Positions 24,754 through 36,333 of a stretch of DNA of 64,000 bases are shown here, piece after piece. Numbering within the stretch: the first letter of the stretch is position 1; each line of letters opens with the position of its first letter. The DNA is from Apiotrichum sp. Y4204 (taxonomy: Eukaryota; Basidiomycota; Tremellomycetes; Trichosporonales; Trichosporonaceae). The stretch covers positions 682,001 to 746,000 of the forward strand of contig JAMYHL010000007.1 of assembly GCA_025531455.1 (NCBI GenBank). The letters run 5' to 3'. Both the position numbers and the translations under genes were made by a program. The notes under the pieces are model-generated. The model saw only the letters and a list, made by a program, of their open reading frames with translations, was not told where the DNA came from and made no database searches.

Positions 24754-27700
24754 ATGGCTCCGCCCCCGCCCCCCGCCGCCCTCCCGCCGGGCCACCCGCT
24801 CGCCGCGGAACTCGCCGCCCTCCGCCAGCAAATCGCGCAGTACCGCGCCGCGGCGCACCAGGCCCAGATCGACGTGCAGGGCGCGCGCCTCGAGCTCGAG
24901 CTGGCCCGCGAGGACGCCGCCGGGCTGCGTGCCGCGAATACCGCGCTCAGCGGGGAGGTCGCGACGCTTAGGTGCGTGTCGAGTGGAAGAGAGTGGTGCG
25001 CGGTGCGGTGGGGAGCTGCCGATGTGGGGACACGTAGGTCGGTCACAAGTGGGATTTGGCGATGTTCTTCGCGATGAGCAGATTGTCGGATCGCCGTGTG
25101 TCGTGATCTATGCGCTTCTGATGATCTGATCTGCGCGACAAGCGGATCGCCGTTGATCTCTCCTACTGCTTTTCTTCGAACGACCTCGTCGTCCGACACG
25201 TCGCCCGACACGGGCGTTCATCCGCGTGCCCCATCTGCCTCCACCAGCCACCATGCCGTGGCACCCTACCAAGCCATGGCCTGAACTAACGTCCCAGAGC
25301 GACGCCCGAGCCGCCCGTCGCGCCCCCGCCATCGAACGCGCTCGCCGAGCTGTCGCTTGCCCACCGCCGCCTCTCCGCCAAGCTCGATTTCACCGAGCAG
25401 CAGCTGTCGAGCGTCACTCTCGAGCTGGCGTCGACAAAGCAGGAACTGCTGCGCGCCCAGAAGGAGCGGGACAGCGAGCGCGCGCACCTCGTCGAACTCC
25501 GGCGCGTGGAGGAGGACCGCGAGGAGGAAGTAGCGTGGGAGAGGGGGGAGCGGCGGCGGATTGAGGAGCAGCGCAAGCTTGTGGATCTCGCGCTGGACGA
25601 GTATGCCGCGCTTGTGCGCCGGCTCGACCCCACCGCCGTGCCGCCCCCGCTTCCCCGTCGGACTACGGATAACATCCTCCAGACACCGCCGGTCCTCCCC
25701 AAATCTGAGGAGGAGACCAAGGCGAACGGGACGCCAAAGAAGAGCGGGAGCGTGAAGAAGAAGAAGGCGAAGGAGGGGGAGGAGGACAAGGACAAGGACA
25801 TGGTGGACATGCTGGGCGATGATGGGGATGCCGCCCCGCTCGACCCGGAGATTGCGGCGTCCGCCGACGCCATCTCCAACCTCCTCGTTGGGCAGCGCGG
25901 CGTACAGCGCCTCTTCCGCGACTTTACGTCCGCGATCACCACCAAGGAGAAGCAGATCCACGCGTTACAGACGCAGAAGGATGAGCTGGAACAAAGTATC
26001 GAGACGCTCCGCACGCAGCTCGACGCCGAGACGCGTACCCGCGTCGAGGCCCAGAGCGAGCGTGACCGCGTGCTCCGCGACGACGCGTCCGCAGCAAAGG
26101 TTGTCGAGCGGTACATGACCTTCTCGCAGAAGGCGCACGAGACGGTGCACTCGCACCTGGCGCAGCAGCGTACGCGTGCAGCGGCGACGCAGAACACTCT
26201 GCGAGCAGAGTCTGCCGCCCTTCGCCGGCGGAACCGGCACGAGGGGGAGCGCAGCGCGCGTCTCCGCGCCGCGGCGGAGGAGATGGCCGAGGAGCTCGGG
26301 CGCGAGTCGGCGGGACGCAGGCGCGAAGTCGCTCTCCGTCTCGGTCTCATTGCCGAGGAGGAGGCGCGGTGTCGGCGCGCAGAGGCATGGCTTGATCGCG
26401 TGCGCCGCGCGCGTGAACGGCCTGATGGAGCCCGCGACGAACCAGATTACACGGCGCTCGTCGACGAGGCGGTGGAGATTCTGGCGCCGAGCGAACCCAA
26501 GGCGGACCTTAAGCCGGTCGGCGGGTTCCGCACGCGTTTCCTGCGCCGCAAGACGCCATCGGTCAGCACCAGCCCCTCGCCTGTACCGAATCCGCAGGAG
26601 GAGAGCCTCGCGCGCGTGTTCCTCGCCGAGGAGCTCGTGCAGCATCTCGTGCTCGACCTCCAGGCCGAGACGGAGCGCCGTGTCGAGCTCGAAAAGCAGC
26701 GTGTGGCGTGGCTCGCCAAGGAGGCCGCGGATGGCGTTCCGGCCGCGACCGCGTCGCCGGGAGAGGACGTCGGCACCCTGTTCGATGTCGAGAACGAGGA
26801 CGACAAGAAAAGCGCTCCGACCGAGGTCGACAACGAGACAAAGGTGGACAGCGATAAGGAGCTCCCGGAGGAGCCATCAGAACGCTCCAGTGAACCAGAA
26901 CGGCTAAAATCCGCCAGTCCCCCGCCACCACCCGTGCTCGACGACCTGACCGCCCTCTTCCAGCCTCTACAGGCGCAGTATCTTCCCCTTCAGCAATCGC
27001 TGCACGCCCAGGCGTTGTCTCTCAAGGCACTGCGGAGCTCCATTCCTGAGCCGGCAGCCGCTTCGCCCCTCGCGCCCGCCGGCTCACGGCGCGCTGGCGC
27101 GCTCCGCGTTCTCTCCATCTTCCCCACGCGCACGGCGTACGAGGACCTCGCGACGCTTCTCGACTCGCTGCACGAGGTGATCGAGGACGCGCGCGTCGAC
27201 GTCGAGATCGCCATGGCCGACGAGGACAGGCAGTTCCACGGCTTTGCCGCCCTCCTCGGCGTCGGCGCCAGCGGCGTCGTCCAGGCACCCGCAGTCCTCC
27301 GCGACGCTAGCGCATATATTGCGACGCGCACAGGGCCCGAGACGCTGCATGCCCGGCTTGAGACCCGCGTGGCGGATATCGAGAACGACCTCGCGAGCAT
27401 CAAGCGCACGCTGCACGAGCTCGAGGGCATGGAGACCGCGCACGAGGAGGAGGTCGCGGCTGCGGGCACTGCGGGCAAGAAGCCGGCGAAGAAGCGCTCG
27501 CCATTCGCCACTTTGCCACTGCGGACCGTCTCCCCGCTGCCGCTTACGCCCCGCAGCGCCTCGCCTGCGACATCGCGCTCGACCACTCCCTCTGCACTCG
27601 CGACCGCCCTCGCGGGAGACGACAGCGACGAGGACCTTTCGCCGCGCACACCGTCGACGGGCGCCTTCGGCCTCCCTCGCCCCGGCATCCTCGGCAACGT

Positions 27701-27887
27701 CGGGCGCACGATCAGCACGGGCATGGTCGGCGCCGCGAGTGGCGTGGTCGGCGCGCCGCGCCGCATGGGCGAGTTTGCTGGCGGGCTGTACCGCCCCCGC
27801 GCGAAGAGCTTTGGGAGGAAGGATTCCAAGGATAAAGAACACGAGGTTAAGGAGGGGCTGCTTGAGCGCGACGGCGAAATAGAGTAG
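24754..27887 (+). CDS. Large coiled-coil protein of unknown function
   Basis: Exons 24754-24971 and 25298-27887 (326-nt intron, acceptor CTAACGTCCCAG) give 935 residues. The ATG at 24754 follows an A/C-rich leader and starts MAPPPPPAALPPGHP. Residues about 15-75 and 80-170 are heptad-rich coiled coil. A Lys/Glu/Asp-rich acidic linker and a second long coiled coil (about 200-350) follow, and a third helical part lies in 420-720. The C-terminal ~200 residues are Ser/Pro-rich with a Gly-rich segment (GILGNVGRTISTGMVG) and a basic tail. No enzymatic motif, membrane segment or known domain is visible. It may be a cytoskeletal, polarity or organelle tether protein, but no function is assigned. The long 5' intron is unusual beside the ~40-nt introns elsewhere and could hold regulatory sequence. 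Confidence 0.85.
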
Positions 27888-28142
27888 ACGACTGTAGATT
27901 TTGGTCAGCTTAATGTATTTGCACTTGTTTGGCGTTGGGTGGCGAGAATATGAGCGGGTCGATGTTGCACCTCCTGGAGTTCCTGCCTGAGACAACTGAA
28001 CGACCTCGACGACCACTGGACTTCAACCACTTCTCGACATATCCCAGCTGAGCAATAACCTTTTCTGCTTCTCCTCATGGCAAAACGCACTTGACAATTC
28101 TAATCGCGAGATAGAGGATGCGTAAACAGCCCCAAACAGAAA

Positions 28143-28148
28143 GAAAAA
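28143..28148 (-). terminator. RNA polymerase III terminator (T6 on minus strand)
   Basis: A run of six A on the plus strand lies directly after the 3' end of the minus-strand tRNA, so the transcript ends in six U, as expected for Pol III. Confidence 0.8.
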
Positions 28149-28237
28149 ATGGACGAGTTAGGAATCGAACCAAAGACCTTGTCAAGATAGGAGTTGGATC
28201 CTGCTAATGACACGCTCTACCAACTGAGCTACACGCC
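28149..28237 (-). tRNA. tRNA-Ala(AGC) with 16-nt intron
   Basis: Read on the minus strand from GGGCGTGTAGCTC to the 3' end CTCGTCCA. The acceptor stem keeps the G3-U70 pair that marks alanine tRNAs; the D arm is GCTCAGTTGGTAGAGC. The anticodon stem is TGTCA/TGACA around loop TTAGCA, with anticodon AGC (plus-strand 28202-28204). A 16-nt intron (plus-strand 28185-28200) sits one base after the anticodon, the canonical place. The T loop is TTCGATT. Two U-U mismatches (6-67 and 51-63) are present; the first also occurs in yeast tRNA-Ala as I recall it. CCA is not encoded. The D arm and T loop supply the internal A and B boxes. Confidence 0.95.
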
Positions 28238-30389
28238 CTGAGATATTTTTTAAAAATGACCCTTCTCCAGGATGCGCAACCGTATCTTCATTATTTCCTG
28301 TCTTGACGCTCCTCCAATTCATTCCCGGGCCGCATCGACGGTCCTCACGGACCGTCCCTTCGTACCCTTCGTCCACTCCGATACCTCCTTGCTGTACTTT
28401 CTCCCACCACAGTTTTTCTCATCGCACCCTCCGCTTCAAAGAAGGAAGACATGGCGAAAAGTTTGCCACCAGAGGCACACGACGCTGCTCTGACCAGCGG
28501 AGTGGTACCTCTGACGGCTGGGCCTGGTATTACGGAAGGCGGGTGGAGCAGACTTGGGCCGAGTGTACTGTGGGTGGTGCCAACACAGTCGCAACAGTCG
28601 CGACCTTGTTCCAGTACCACACTGCTCACCACCCCAAGTAATTGGGAGCAGGACTACAGCGCTGCCGGAGACTTGTGCCTCCGTGCCGTTGCGGCCGTCT
28701 TCGGTGCCGTGGCGTTCCGCCTGACTGACTGAGTATAATGACGACGATCACATGGGGATCTTCATGCATCAAGACAGGATCCGCGCGTACTCCATATACC
28801 TTCAATTGGAGAGACCCCAAGCACCTGCTCACATGGCCTCGTTCACCGCCGCTCCGATCCAACAACGATGAGGCCCCATATGGGAAGGCATACGGGAAGG
28901 CGGGGCAGCACCATGTGGGACATGCCGTGCGACGAATCATGGTCAGCATCTCACTCCTTATCTGGCGGGGTATCGTGGTGACCACATGCGGCGGTCAGAA
29001 GGTAAGGTTCGGAGGTTCGGCGACATCGCATGCGCCGAGTGGCACTGGAATCACTGGAATTAAGGCTTGGAAGCGAATGGCGCAGTCTTGCAGTCGTGAT
29101 TTCGTGTGTACTGGGTGACAACCTATCTGCAGGAAGGTCTTGATAATGTATGGGAGCTTCGTTGGGGCCTTGAGAGGTGGAACATGGCCACGGTTGGCGG
29201 CAATTGAGGCGAACGTTCGGCGACGCAGACTCCTTATGGCCGATCTACATCTTAAACTCTATTTCTCTTCATTTTCGTCGCTCTCGCAATTTGCGCAGGC
29301 ATCAGGCAAGGTTGTCGTTGAGAGGCACGCACAACTCCCATGTGTGTACCTGCACAGTTCAGGGAGGGTGGTCGGTCACCGCAGATCTGCCGGATGCTGT
29401 TACGACACTGACACTATCTGTGGCACAAACGACGATACAGGAGTGATGGGCTCTTCCCGTGCAACGCCTCTGAGCGCACTTCCGCCTCCGCGTCCCTGTT
29501 GCCCGACGTTATTGGGAAGGGCCTGGAATAGACGCTGATCTGATACAATTCATTTGTTGAAGCTGTACGCGTTTTTCCGTGCCCCATATGTGTTTTCTCG
29601 GTCGCTTGTCTGATCATTACGGCACCATATTGCTGACCCTCGATGCGAAACACTGCGTGTTCCTGGCTTACACCACCCCGCTCCTCGGGTTGTCACTCAA
29701 CCCCCTGATCGAAAGCCTGCAGAATCGTCAAATCTGACCGACATGGTCTCGAGGGATCAGGCGCACCATACACCCCACAGCAACGGGACTCGACAAAACT
29801 CTCCGGCAGCTCGCAGCCACAGCGCTAATGAAAGGGACGGTGTGCTGAGGCAAGCTCGCGAAGCCATCACCGTACTGACCATCCGGCCGTCTGGCAGATT
29901 TCCCCTCACAACGTGCTCACGGCACCACCTGTGCGGTTCCTAATCTCCTCATCAAGGGCCAAAGGGGATCACATGTCAGCAATCGCAGCTGGACCACAGG
30001 GGGAACTGGAGTGTGATCCAGGTCAGGCTGACGAGACCGGCGATGGCCAGAGTACCACAGCTGAGATTCTCCTCGGCGATCTCACAACCTGACCAAAGAC
30101 TTGATTGTCGTTTTGCTTACTCCACAACTACTGCCGCGAATTTTGCGCGCCCATACCACGGTCAACTTTTCGAGACGGATTGCGACCGCCCTTGAGACTA
30201 CCGAACGTTGACGACGAGCCCGCGGGACAAACGCGAAGAGGCCGACAACGACGATAACGAAGACGTCGACGGCGTAGCGAGAGACTGTGTCGCGAGACTA
30301 CTTCCATTACGCGCTTCCTCTCCACTCAATCACGACCTTCGTGCTCCCCCTTCGCCAGCGATCAAGCTCTCAAAGTACCGCAACCCGTC
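28238..30389. other. Gene-free intergenic region
   Basis: About 2.1 kb without a frame of genome-like codon use and without further tRNA-like sequence. The right end (from about 30100) is probably promoter and 5' leader of the amino acid transporter. Confidence 0.45.
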
Positions 30390-32539
30390 ATGTCGGCCCA
30401 GATGTCGCCCTCCGCGGAGAGCAAAGACCTGTCAATTCCAGTTCAGGTCAATCCAACGGCGTGGGAGCGCAAGTTTCTTGCAGAGGACGCGACAGAGGAC
30501 CGTGAGTGAAACATCCGAGGTACAGAAGCAATCAGTGGTGGCCAAGGCACACGCACGTCGTACTCCACTCAGCATTCAACAACATCTTGACACCAGCGAC
30601 CATCAACCGGCAACCACTCGAGGCGTACTTGTACTACGCGGCGCGCGAGCGACTTCGCGAGGAGAACGACTACCGTACTGTTCCCGATGCGCCATGGGAC
30701 GCCGTGTTGAAGAAGATCACGGGCCAGTTGGCGACAACCCCGAAATCGCCAGGCCAGCAGCAGCAGTTGCCTGCCTCACGCCCTCAACGGGGTCTTCCGC
30801 CGTCACAGGCGCCACAGCCGGATGTGGAGTCGGCGCGCGGCATTCGCGACTGGTTCAAGGCGCATAGGCGGCGAGGACAGCATCCATCGGTTCCGTCTGA
30901 TGCCCGACGGCTGAGCTCCCAGAACTCGCACGGCAACAGCGACGCCTTTGATGGAAAAGGAACCTCGACGTCAATTGAGCTCGTGAACCGCAGCGAGGAC
31001 CTCGGTTACTACATCACCCCGCATGAGCGAGAGACAGCTTATCGGTAAGTAGTGGTTGTCCGCGCTCTTCAGCTCCAGCACTAACGACCACAGCATCATG
31101 CGCGTTTCAAGTTGGCAGGTCGTCATGTACCTTATCTACACGGACATGGTTGGCTGGTTCTCGTCCTCCAAGGTATTCCAGCTGATCGGATATGGGCCAG
31201 GCGTCCTGGTGTACACATGTTTCTGGATGCTCGCCTTTTGCTGTGGCCAAGTCGTCTGGAAATTATACATGTCCCTTGACTCTGAACGCTACCCCATCAA
31301 ATCGTATGGTGACATTGCGGACCGCACCTACGGACCATGGTTCCGCAATCTTGTCAACCTTGCCCAATTCGCCCAGCTCACGTTGGTGGTAGGGACGCTC
31401 ATTACGATGAACAGCCAGGCAGCCTTGATGATTGCAGAGAGCAAGTTCTGCTTTCTCATTCTCACCCTCATCTTTGCGGTCGTTGGCTTCGCCCTCTCTC
31501 ACTTTCGCACGCTCCGCGGTGTTTCCGTCTTCGCCTTTATCAATTTCTACCTCAACGTTGTGGCAATGTGTTTGCTGCTGTTCTCCTCGGCTCTGGATGA
31601 CCCTACCCCCGGTCCCCAAACCACGGGCATTCCCGTCGAAACTGCTGCCTGGATCCCAAAGGAATCCAGCACTTGGGACAAACAGGTCCTCGGCGTCGAG
31701 CTCGCTGTCATGGCATATGGCGGCTCCCTGTTATTTGCAGAGTTCATGGCGGAAATGCGTCGGCCTCGGGACTTTTGGAAGGCCGCACTCGTTGCCCAAA
31801 TCGTCCTTTACGGGACCTACATGTTTACCGGTCTCTTTATCTACTCGATGTAAGTTGACCTCTCTGCCAACGCAGAGATAGCACGGCCAACCGATGTCGG
31901 ACGGAAGTATCTAACGCTTGCAGGCAGGGGCAATACGCAAACATCTTTCCTCTGGAGACCGTGACCAACAAGGCCTTTCAGGCCGTTATCGGTGTCCTCA
32001 ACCTTATCATTACCATCTGTATCGGCCTTCTCTTCTCTCACATTGCAAGTAAGATGCTCTACCGTATCATCCTCCGGGGGTGCTTCAACCGTCCGTCCAT
32101 CTCGTCGCCCAAGAGTCGGCCATGGTGGGCCCTCACTGTCGCCTTCTACTGGTCGCTCGCGTGGGTCATCAGCTCGCTCATCCCCAGTCTCCTCGACCTG
32201 AGCACAATTATCGCCTCAGTTCTCGCCCTTCCCTTCACGTACATTTTGCCCCCCGTCCTCCTCCTCGGCCACTGGATTCAGCGCGACGCCCTATCCGCTG
32301 ACGGTCCCTGGCGCCCGGGGATGGCCCCTTACTCGAACCGCATAGACACATGGAAGAGCTTTGCCCGTTGGCGCCGCGGCTTCGTGCCATACTGGTACCT
32401 CAAAGTTATTATCATGGTCATGGTCATCCTCGCCACTGGATTCATGGTCATAGCTATCTGGGCTGCAGCGATCTCGCTCCGGGGGTCGTACGAGTCACAG
32501 CGACGTGTCTTCTCGTGCACACCACCCAGGCCGGTTTAA
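30390..32539 (+). CDS. Amino acid transporter, AAAP (Aa_trans) family
   Basis: Proton-coupled amino acid permease of the AAAP superfamily (fungal Mtr- or Avt-like). Exons 30390-30501, 30597-31044, 31094-31849 and 31924-32539 join to 643 residues, all in phase with typical acceptors (CTAACGACCACAG, CTAACGCTTGCAG). The first ~220 residues are hydrophilic and cytosolic, with a Gln-rich stretch and Ser-rich segments. The membrane core starts near IMRVSSWQVVMYLIYTDMVG, and about ten or eleven hydrophobic segments follow, including GYGPGVLVYTCFWMLAF and FVPYWYLKVIIMVMVILATG. The early Gly-rich unwound helix typical of the family is replaced here by GWFSSSKVFQLIGYGPG. The long N-terminal extension could carry ubiquitination or sorting signals (inference). 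Plasma-membrane versus vacuolar location and substrate cannot be told. Confidence 0.88.
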
Positions 32540-34041
32540 AAACGTTGGTTCACTCCTCTGCCCTCTGCGCGTCGCGACCACAGTGAGCCGCGCGGCACAG
32601 TCTTCCCACTCTCCCTCAATCCCCTCTGCACATCCACATTTCCGTCAATATCTGCATCTCATCGTGTGTTTTTTAGATCTTGCAATGTCTCAGTATGCCA
32701 TACAACTACCACATATCCTGTCGGCGTATGACTTACACACAGGAGTGCCCACTGACACAATCATCATCATGTCACTACCCTGTCTCTTGCGGAACGACCA
32801 GGTTGATGGGATAACCACAGCCATTGTTGTTGACAACCGGAGACAGGAACGCAGTGAAAGATACCAAAAAACACCGAGAACCAACAAAATCAAATGGCAG
32901 AACAGGACTAATGGCCTATGAGAACAAAAAGCACTCACGTTCATTGTGCGAGGCTGGCCCGAGGCGTCCTCAGCCCTACGCCGACAGCGGCCTCTCTCGT
33001 CAAGTAGGGCCATGGCGCAGTCTATTTCTGTACATTTCAGTGGTGTCCGGCCTTTGTGCCAAGATGCGCCGGTGCAAGCGCACGGTGACCAAAGGCGCGT
33101 AGGATGCAATTTGCATCCCCTAATGCCCGCATGTTCTGCATACTACTAATCGTGAATCGCCAGGAACTGCCCCCCGAACCGCCCATGAACGTCAATGCCC
33201 GTGAGGGCGTAAAGCACTGCGTTCCGGGACTGTGCGGGGTCCCCGACTGGGCGGAGTACGCGGAGGCAGTGAAACATGACCCTGCAGAGTCCGGCCTGAA
33301 CATAGCAGTTGATGATCTTGTCCCTTGGTTAAACCGTATGTGGTGCAGTCCGCCTTCGATCCACAAATCGTTCTACAAACACGCACTGCATGCATGCCAC
33401 TTACCATGCATGCACAGCCCGCACATGATCTGCACTGCGGGTTCCACTGCGGGGGCTGGTCGCGTTCTCGTAAACGAATCAAGCTTGTGCTTCGTTCGGT
33501 TCTGGTCGCGCCGGGGTGTCAGGTGTCAGGACCAAACGGCGGAACGGTCCCGTGGGGGCGCGGCACGACGCCACCCGCGCGCACAACAAGGAACTGTACC
33601 CCCCAAGATCGAATACCTGCATCTTCTTCGTCACAGCATCATCACTCTTCTTTACACGAAGCACTGTGCTCTTCAACTCGCATGCATGAGCACATCAGTA
33701 GGTATGCTGGGTGGACGGCGCAAGGCGGTGCTGGACGTTGGACAGGGTTTTAGGTGGCGTGGCTCGAGGTTGGTATTGTTGTGGAAGAGATTGCGAGAAT
33801 GGATGAGCCGGATGAGACAGGGGGACCCGCGGATGACCTGAATGGCGGAATGGAACGCACAACCCGAGTTCACAAAAGGAATAAGCGGCTCGAGCACTGA
33901 TGCTCTACGCTCGACGCAGCGAAGAGCGTATATCTGTTCTTGACATCGCTCACTCGCTCACCAGCATCTCCAGGTCTTCCAGTTAACGTTCCTCTGTCTC
34001 CCCCGTCTCCTCCGCCTACTATCAGCCTCTCCTTTCCCAAC
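32540..34041. other. Gene-free intergenic region
   Basis: About 1.5 kb. A plus-strand frame at 33104-33841 is open but lacks codon bias and family resemblance, so it is not called. The final ~120 bases (33920-34041) are C/T-rich leader of the small secreted protein gene. Confidence 0.4.
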
Positions 34042-34343
34042 ATGAAGTTCTCGCTCGTCGCTCTCACCCTCGCCACCCTCGCGCTCGCGCACCCTTCCCC
34101 CGTTCACGACGGCGACAAGGTGCGTTTCCCCCCTCCCCTCCCCTGCGGCTCTAACCCCAGCTCGTGGCCCGCGACGAGGAGCTCGTCATCATCAACGACC
34201 CCGAGTCCATCCACCCCTGCGGACCCATGCCCCTCTCGCAGATCGGCTACATCCCGTGCTGGACCTTCTGTATCGCCAAGTTCGGCAAGCTCTGCGAGGC
34301 GGAGTGTGTCAACGGCCTGTGTCAGCTCGTCGAGAACAAGTAA
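34042..34343 (+). CDS. Small secreted cysteine-containing protein (86 residues)
   Basis: Two short exons (34042-34119 and 34161-34343; 41-nt intron ending CTAACCCCAG) encode 86 residues. The N-terminus MKFSLVALTLATLALAHPSP is a clear signal peptide, probably cut after ALA. The mature ~70 residues contain six cysteines, all in the second half (HPCGPM, IPCWTFC, KLCEAEC, NGLCQ), suggesting three disulfides. There is no membrane segment or GPI signal. The ATG has a C/T-rich leader and a CAACATG context. Small secreted cysteine-rich proteins in fungi include hydrophobins, effectors and antimicrobial peptides, but the spacing here does not match the hydrophobin eight-Cys pattern and no family is recognised. 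It converges on the minus-strand AA14-like gene 288 bases away. Confidence 0.8.
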
Positions 34344-34631
34344 ACGACTCCACCAGCGCAGCGGTGCGTGCTTTAATCGTCCCACCGGGGACAGGCGATA
34401 TCGACGCCACCACATGAACATGAACAATGCCCGGTCTTCTCATTCTATTTACTCGTACCATATAGCTCATGCACCGCTGGTCGGCTCTGTGTGGGGCAAC
34501 GGGAGATGAGGGTTTACATAAGGACCGCATGCGAATACGATGCGGTACGAAGGTGAAAACATACGGAACTGTGCCGACCAGCGGCAAGGTTGTTTGAATG
34601 TTTAGAGTGCGACTCGGACCAAGCGGTAAGC

Positions 34632-36182
34632 TCAAAGACGGCGCTTTGAGTGCATCTTCTTCCGGTGGCACTTAGTCGGGCGCGGAGTGGGCACAGGCTC
34701 CACAGTCGCGGTAGGGAGCTCCGTTTCGGGTGCCGGCTCCGTGGCCGACTCCGAGGCAGACCCAGGGACAGACTTAGTGGCAGACACAGAAGTAGACTCA
34801 GAGGCGGACTCAGAACCCGTCGACGCAGAAGTGTGGTAGGCAGTCTGACTGGTAGTCTCTGGGACGGAAGAGGGAGACTCCGACGCCGACGCCGAGTCCC
34901 TCGTTGGAGCACCCGACGCGGTGTTGCTAGGCTGACCGATGAGGACTTTACCAGTGGACAGCGACGGCGCTGCAGGCTTGGAGGGCGCGGCGGCTCCGTA
35001 ACCGCCAGTCGGCTTGTCGCCAGGCTTGGTGGTCGCCGTGAGCGAGGCGAGGATCTCGCTGTTCTTGCTTTGCACGGAACCGACTGGGATCGAGCTGACT
35101 GCGACACCAGGGTTCGTCACAGGGGGGTAGGTGGTGACGCCGCCCGTGTTGGAGTAATGCTTGGTGGTGGTCTCCCAACCAAGGACTGCACGCGGAGCCC
35201 AGTCAGACGTGTTCTTGATCCACCTGGCGCCGTCGTCGAGCTGCCAGATATCCTCCTGTGCGCCGTCCTGGAACCCGTAATCGTCATTGTAGAACGCGCC
35301 GTCGTTGAAGTCCTGGTGGATGTTGTTGCCCTCCGCCTGGTAAAAGTAGAGCATCTGCTTGGCGCCGATCGTGCAGTTGTTCTTCTCGTACGGGCACTTG
35401 CGCGGGACCTGCGGCTTGGCGGGCCACTTGTTTCCCACCTCGCCCGTCACCTTGCACCGAAATCCGAGGTTGTACATCTGTGGGACGTTGCCCGGCTCCG
35501 CGTTCCAACCCCACAGGCAATGGCAGCCGCCCTTCGGACACGGAGGCAGACCCTTTGGGATCTTGAACTCGACCTCGCGCCGCCAAGGGCACTTATGGTT
35601 GACAGAAATCACGACAAAGTCCTCCGGTTTGAGGTCCGCGACATTGGCCTTGTACGCGATGGACAGCGCACAGCCCTTGACAAATGTCTCCGTTTGCTGC
35701 TTTGTCCCGTCATGCGAATGCAGTCCGCCGCCGGGCTTGTCGCTGTCGGCCTCGTAGCACGCCAGCGGGCGGAGTGGCTTCTTCTTCGCCGGGTCCGGAT
35801 TGCCGCCCAGCGTCGTCGTCGCTTTTAGGCAGCTCACCTCGCCGTGGTACGAACCGCCAGCGGGGAGCTCCATAAAGACGCCGTCCGCTGTCGAGTTAGC
35901 TTTTAAACCCATTTGTAAGCGACACAAAAACGCACGAGGAGGCTGGTCGGTGTACCCGTGAAACCACCATTCCTTGAACTGCATCTTCCAAAGCGGGACG
36001 GCCTGATGGTATGACCAGCGGTCCGAAATGTTGTACCTGCAGTCAGAGATCTGAACATGTTTGGTGTGCCCTGTAGATTTTTGATTATACTTGAAAACTC
36101 ACCCATAGCCAGCGACATCCCAGAGGGCGATGTGCGCCTCTGCCGAGGCGAGGAGAGTGAGGAAGCCCGCGAGGTACTTCAT
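34632..36182 (-). CDS. AA14-type lytic polysaccharide monooxygenase-like secreted protein
   Basis: Copper-dependent oxidative enzyme candidate. Exons (minus strand) 36182-36103 and 36036-34632, intron ending CTGACTGCAG, give 494 residues. The signal peptide MKYLAGFLTLLASAEA leaves His-17 as the mature N-terminus (HIALWDVAGYGYN), as a copper histidine brace needs. AA14 hallmarks follow: WWFHGYTDQPPR, a His pair (133/135, GLHSHDG) as candidate second ligand, KGCALSIAYK, PEDFVVISVNHKCPW, PPCPKGGCHCLWGW, and GAKQMLYFYQAEGNN with a Tyr near 257-259 as candidate axial residue. About ten cysteines suggest several disulfides. After the catalytic part (~300) comes a Ser/Thr/Pro-rich tail ending in basic residues; it could be a linker. 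AA14 was defined on Pycnoporus proteins reported to act on xylan attached to cellulose; that activity is disputed, and substrate here is unknown. Confidence 0.85.
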
Positions 36183-36326
36183 ATTGTGAACGAATGTGGC
36201 GTAAGAGAAGGTAGACAGGTTACAGTAGTAATTCTATACGGGGTTACACTTTACACTGAGGTGCCGGCACCTGGGAACAAGATTGAGTTGTAGTGAGTGA
36301 CGACTCTTCTTGACGAGAGGTTTGTA

Positions 36327-36333
36327 TTATATA
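36327..36333 (-). promoter_or_regulatory. Possible TATA box of the AA14-like gene
   Basis: The minus strand reads TATATAA about 145 bases before the start codon of the AA14-like gene. Position and sequence fit a TATA element; there is no other support. Confidence 0.35.

Noticed and set aside
33104..33841. 245-codon plus-strand frame between the amino acid transporter and the small secreted protein
   Set aside because: No codon bias like the neighbours, many Cys/His/Arg of random type, no recognised motif.
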